A stretch of 44,351 nucleotides of DNA from CAZGKW01 sp964526295 (GTDB taxonomy: Bacteria; Planctomycetota; Phycisphaerae; FEN-1346): contig CAZGKW010000036.1 of assembly GCA_964526295.1 (NCBI GenBank), positions 1-44,351 of the forward strand, in the 5' to 3' direction. The stretch's first letter is position 1. Each line of letters opens with the position of its first letter. The notes below the pieces were generated by a model. It made no database searches and was not told where the DNA came from. It saw only the letters and a program-made list of their open reading frames with translations. Of this stretch, positions 41,386 through 44,351 are shown piece after piece. The position numbers and the translations under genes were made by a program.

Positions 41386-43449
41386 ATGACGTTCTCGTTT
41401 TTCCGGCGCCACCGCAAGTTTTTCCTGGTCCTGATGTTGATCGGCGTGGTCGGCCTGGTGGGGTGGCAGATCTGGGACTACTTCGCCCGCGGCGCAACCC
41501 GGATCGTCGGCGGCATCTCCTACCACCTGGGCTGGAGCGAGGCCGGCGAGACGATCGCCCGGGTCGGCGGCGAGCCCGTCAAGCGGCGCGAGGTCCAGCG
41601 GTTCTTCGCCTACATGCGGGTGGGGGGCCGGACGTCGCAGACGCTCTACGCCGCCCTCGTCTTTCGCCAGGAGGACCCCGCGGCGAGGGCCCGGGCGATC
41701 GACCTGACGCTCGGCCAGTCGGCGTGGCACTGGATCGACCGAGGCCAGGCCGACGGGGCCGTCAAGATCGAGGACCTGATGGCGTGGTACGGCGCCTGGC
41801 TCGACGCACGCGAGCGGGGATTCGAGCCGTCCGACCGGGAGATCGAGGACCGCCTGGCCGGCCTGGCGGAGGTGGGCATGACCCGGGGTGTCCTGGAGGC
41901 CGTCGCCCAGGAGGCGGCGGATGGCAACTTCGACGCCCTCCGCGAGGGGCTGAAACGCGACATGACCCTCGCCAAGTACGTCCACTGGCTGCTCGGAACC
42001 GCCGGGACGCCCGTCGAGCAGGAGGTGCGGCAGCGGTTCGCCCGGATGGGCGAAGAGGTCCGCATCCGCATGGCCATCCTCGAGGCGAAGGACTTCCTCG
42101 GCCAGGTCGAACCGCCCGCCGACCAGGCCATCCGCAAGCAGTACGAGACCTACCGCGAGTACCTCCTCGGCGAGGGGCCGGGCGGCTACGGCTACCGCAT
42201 TCCGGGCAAGGTCGTCCTGGAGTGTCTCGTGGCCGACCCGTCGGCGTTCATGGACCAGGCCCTGGCGGCGGTCACGGACCAGGAGATCGTGGACTACTAC
42301 AACGACCGGAAGGAAGCCGAGTTCGTCGTCAAGCAGCCCGAGGAGGACGGCGAGGGCGAGGGTGAGTCGGAGCCGGAAGGAGGGCCCGGCGGCGACGCGC
42401 CGGCAGCCCGGGAGGAAGGCGGGGAAAGCGACGAAGCCGGAGAGGACGAAGAGGGCGAGGAGGCCTCGCGCGAGGAGCCGCCGGGGCCCGTCTACAGGCC
42501 GCTCGACGAGGTCCGCGACGAGGTCCGCCGCAAGCTGGCCGAGAAGCGGGCCGCCGACCTGGCCCGCCTGCACCTGAACGCGGTCGTCACGGAGGTCCGC
42601 GGCCACCGCGACCCGCCCGACCTCCGGATCTGGGCCGACGGCACGAAGGTCCGCTACGAGGCCCTTGACCGGCCGCGGACGGCCGACGAGCTCCGCAAGA
42701 TCGACGGCCTCGGCGACGCCGTTCACGGACGCCTCGACGTGGCCGACGTCGCCACGGCCGTGCCGGAGCTGGTCGGCACCGACGACGCCCGCATCCCGCT
42801 GAAGGAAATCAGCGAGGTCTTCGTCGACGGCGGCAGCGGCCGGGCCTACGCATTCCGCGTCAGGGACGTCGTCAAGGACCGCGAGCCGGAGTCGGTGGAG
42901 GAGGTCCGCGGCCAGGTGGTGGCGGACCTGGTAGTGCAGGCGGCCTACGAGGCGGCGGTGGAGCGGGCCCGGCAGCTTCGGGCGGCCGCCTCGGAGAAGG
43001 GCCTGGAGGCGGCGGCCGAGGAGGCCGGCATCGAGACCACGGTCCCCCGCGACTTCCCCCGCGAGTGGTACAACCCCTACTACCGGCAGCTCGGCACGCC
43101 GCCGACCATGGCGCCGGTGCTGCCGGGCGTGGGGTCGAACGAGGCGTTCGTCCGGGAGGTGTTCGAGCTTGACGCGGAAGGCCGACAGCGGACGCTCGTC
43201 GAGTTGCCCGAGCAGCGGAAGGCGGTGGTGGCCGAGCTGATCGAGCGCCTGGCGCCCCGCCGGGCGGCCTACGAGCTGCTCCGGCCGACGTTGACCGGCG
43301 AGGTGGCCGGTGCGTTGCAGCAGGAGATCGCCCGCCGCGTCCTCGACCCGGCCCGGATGCGGGACCTCTATCGCGTAGAGGTCCTTGAGGACGAGCGGGA
43401 AGGAGGGGCCGAGGGCGGGCCCGACGAACCGGAGGCGACCGAGGGCTGA
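41386..43449 (+). CDS. Membrane-anchored PpiD/SurA-like periplasmic folding factor
   Basis: A 687-residue protein with one N-terminal membrane anchor (residues 12-27, after FFRRHRK) and a large periplasmic part. The layout (short cytosolic tail, single helix, SurA-like helical chaperone region near 55-280, long C-terminal region) matches PpiD. A parvulin isomerase core is not clearly recognisable. Around residues 320-365 a strongly acidic Gly/Glu/Asp stretch (GEGEGESEPEGGPGGDAP, then GGESDEAGEDEEGEEAS) interrupts it. The ATG at 41386 is chosen for AAAGG nine bases upstream; ATG 41377 overlaps that site. It follows holB by 164 bases. A role in envelope protein folding is likely; isomerase activity is doubtful. 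Confidence 0.72.
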   Translation: MTFSFFRRHRKFFLVLMLIGVVGLVGWQIWDYFARGATRIVGGISYHLGWSEAGETIARVGGEPVKRREVQRFFAYMRVGGRTSQTLYAALVFRQEDPAARARAIDLTLGQSAWHWIDRGQADGAVKIEDLMAWYGAWLDARERGFEPSDREIEDRLAGLAEVGMTRGVLEAVAQEAADGNFDALREGLKRDMTLAKYVHWLLGTAGTPVEQEVRQRFARMGEEVRIRMAILEAKDFLGQVEPPADQAIRKQYETYREYLLGEGPGGYGYRIPGKVVLECLVADPSAFMDQALAAVTDQEIVDYYNDRKEAEFVVKQPEEDGEGEGESEPEGGPGGDAPAAREEGGESDEAGEDEEGEEASREEPPGPVYRPLDEVRDEVRRKLAEKRAADLARLHLNAVVTEVRGHRDPPDLRIWADGTKVRYEALDRPRTADELRKIDGLGDAVHGRLDVADVATAVPELVGTDDARIPLKEISEVFVDGGSGRAYAFRVRDVVKDREPESVEEVRGQVVADLVVQAAYEAAVERARQLRAAASEKGLEAAAEEAGIETTVPRDFPREWYNPYYRQLGTPPTMAPVLPGVGSNEAFVREVFELDAEGRQRTLVELPEQRKAVVAELIERLAPRRAAYELLRPTLTGEVAGALQQEIARRVLDPARMRDLYRVEVLEDEREGGAEGGPDEPEATEG

Positions 43450-43493
43450 TCCCGCGCGGCCCTCGCGGGGCCCGAACGTCGCACGGCCGCGTG

Positions 43494-43522
43494 TTGACAA
43501 ACCCGCCGGGCGGCCGTATATA
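43494..43522 (+). promoter_or_regulatory. Consensus promoter of tRNA-Phe
   Basis: TTGACA (43494-43499), exactly 17 bases, TATATA (43517-43522, within an 8-base TA run). The tRNA begins 24 bases after the -10 box. The best promoter in the window. Confidence 0.85.
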
Positions 43523-43546
43523 TAGGCGTCCCACGCGTGGGCCTCG

Positions 43547-43622
43547 GGGCAGGTAGCTCAGGCGGTAGAGCACGCGGCTGAAAACCGCGGTGTCGCCGGT
43601 TCGACTCCGGCCCTGCCCACCA
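43547..43622 (+). tRNA. tRNA-Phe (GAA)
   Basis: 76 bases fold as a standard cloverleaf. The acceptor stem GGGCAGG pairs with CCTGCCC; the anticodon stem CGCGG/CCGCG encloses loop CTGAAAA, with anticodon GAA at 43580-43582. The T arm GCCGG-TTCGACT-CCGGC is perfect, the discriminator is A, and CCA is encoded (43620-43622). It has its own promoter and terminator. Confidence 0.96.
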
Positions 43623-43633
43623 GAGCGGATTCG

Positions 43634-43668
43634 CCGGCGGCGCCGAGCTTCGGTGCCGCCGGTTCTTT
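43634..43668 (+). terminator. Factor-independent terminator of tRNA-Phe
   Basis: A 13-bp stem (43634-43646 with 43650-43662, one G-T wobble) closes a 3-base loop and is followed by TTCTTT. It begins 12 bases after the tRNA. Confidence 0.8.
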
Positions 43669-43754
43669 CCGATGGGTTCACCGGAGCGTTGGGCCGCGGG
43701 GCCGGGCCCCAGGCGAGGCGCCCGGCGGCGAGGCGAGCACGAGAGGGCGGCCCC

Positions 43755-43967
43755 ATGGCCAAGCGGATGATCCAGGTCGGCACGGGCGGCTTCGGCGGCG
43801 CCCGGTGCAGGAACTTCCTGCCGCCGAACGTCGAGGACGGCCTGGTCGAAGCGAACCTCCAGAGCGTCGCGCTCATCTTTGCGGCGATCATGAGCAGCCA
43901 GACGGGCTGGCCGCAGGGCGTCCGGGAGGTGCTGGCCGAGGCTGGCCACGAGGCCGCCGCCACGTAA
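43755..43967 (+). pseudogene. Gfo/Idh/MocA oxidoreductase remnant with in-frame internal deletion
   Basis: A 70-codon frame joins the two ends of an oxidoreductase. Residues 1-32 (MAKRMIQVGTGGFGGARC, then RNFLPPNVEDGLVE) are the start of a Rossmann fold with the dinucleotide loop. Residues 33-70 (ANLQSVALIFAAIMSSQTGW and on) match the very C-terminus of the same family, where an xxxxVAxIFAAIxSxxTG helix closes the protein. The middle, normally about 300 residues, is missing, yet the frame and the AGAGGG ribosome site survive. It therefore may still be translated, but cannot be an active enzyme. It lies 132 bases after tRNA-Phe. Confidence 0.62.
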
Positions 43968-44351
43968 CGGCCGGGACGCTTGCGGCTTTCCCAGGCCACA
44001 GATCACCGGCGTGCTCGCTTCAGTTCGGCGGAAGCCCCCGCGACTGCCGTTTTCAGCATTGAAAACGCGGGTGCCATGCCCGTTTCGCCGACCCTGGAAA
44101 GAAGTCGAAGCCGGCGGAGTGGACACGCCGATATAATGTAGGCGAGGGCCGTTCCCCGGAAGCGACGTACCTGTCTCATGGGCTGCGCCGATGGCGTCGG
44201 CGGTCTGCCTTGAAGCGCTGCGTCGAGCGTGCGCGTCGCGAGGCCGGAGGGCTCAGCCCGCGGGGGCGGGACGGCTTTTTCCGCAATATCTTGGGGTTCT
44301 GCCCTTTCGCAGGTTTCATGCGGCGCGGGTGGCGGTGGAGAACAGTTGGGC
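43968..44351. other. Right-end region without a recognisable gene
   Basis: No coding frame here is convincing. A perfect 8-bp hairpin (cgttttca/tgaaaacg, 44048-44055 and 44060-44067) lies left of an isolated TATAAT at 44132-44137 that lacks a good -35. A GC-rich stretch followed by CTTTTTCC ends near 44282 and could be a terminator, so a short RNA of about 140 bases is conceivable. An ATG at 44318 with AGG upstream could begin a gene that runs out of the window, but only 11 codons are visible. Confidence 0.4.

Noticed and set aside
41278..43500. 740-codon open frame antisense to the PpiD-like gene
   Set aside because: It mirrors the plus-strand codon pattern and has no start signal or domain; the plus-strand gene has a membrane anchor and a ribosome site.
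43547..43622. tRNA-Phe as the attachment site of an integrated element
   Set aside because: No integrase gene and no repeat of the tRNA 3' end was seen downstream in the window.
44132..44285. SRP RNA, RNase P RNA or 6S RNA
   Set aside because: None of the conserved loops of these RNAs could be found by eye.

Overview
The window is 44 kb of very GC-rich DNA with dense, mostly short-gapped genes. The gene set suggests a planctomycete-type bacterium, probably an uncultured lineage. Pointers are TPR-rich lipoproteins, several HD-GYP and HDOD signalling proteins, a response regulator with an excisionase-type DNA-binding head, a dnaA with no dnaN beside it, a PL22-type propeller protein, a Tat-exported DUF362 protein, an Ino1-type inositol phosphate synthase and an encoded tRNA CCA end. 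This is inferred from gene content; no rRNA is present to settle it.

Layout. 1-993 is the 3' part of a single-chain glycyl-tRNA synthetase. 1112-2391 (minus) holds two tandem exported tyrosine-phosphatase-fold proteins whose active-site cysteines are out of place or missing. 2745-6266 (plus) is a run of three TPR proteins, the first a SPOR-domain lipoprotein preceded by a strongly folding leader. 6395-9086 is a K+ uptake pair (trkH, trkA) behind a near-consensus promoter. 9216-9518 has a nested palindromic element and the remains of an antitoxin-like gene. 9569-11217 (minus) is a Sua5/low-molecular-weight phosphatase fusion followed by rpiB. 11404-16146 (minus) is a signalling cluster: HTH-receiver protein, HDOD-GAF histidine kinase and receiver-HD-GYP protein. 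16529-24490 (minus) carries an exported TPR protein, a phosphohexomutase, a PL22-like propeller protein, an exported unknown, a broken small membrane protein, an MscS channel and a cystathionine-type PLP enzyme.

24710-26634 holds dnaA and, upstream of it, a cluster of three DnaA-box-like sites that is a candidate replication origin or dnaA autoregulatory region. A gene with two HD-GYP domains follows (26635-27915). 27932-35674 (minus) is a nine-gene block: inositol-1-phosphate synthase, a CDP-alcohol phosphotransferase, two LysM lipoproteins, a sulfotransferase, an exported unknown, a secretin-related protein and a Tat-exported DUF362 protein. It reads as an envelope and inositol-lipid neighbourhood.

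35921-43449 (plus) is lipoamide dehydrogenase, lipB, lipA and a free-standing lipoyl domain, then tmk, holB and a membrane-anchored PpiD/SurA-like protein. The window ends with tRNA-Phe(GAA), framed by a consensus promoter and a strong terminator, and a Gfo/Idh/MocA oxidoreductase reduced to its two ends by an apparent in-frame internal deletion.

Possible working links: the lipoylation genes can load and oxidise their own carrier domain. Ino1 plus the CDP-alcohol enzyme would make a phosphatidylinositol-phosphate-type lipid. The HTH-receiver/kinase/HD-GYP set forms a phosphorelay with a possible cyclic-di-GMP output.
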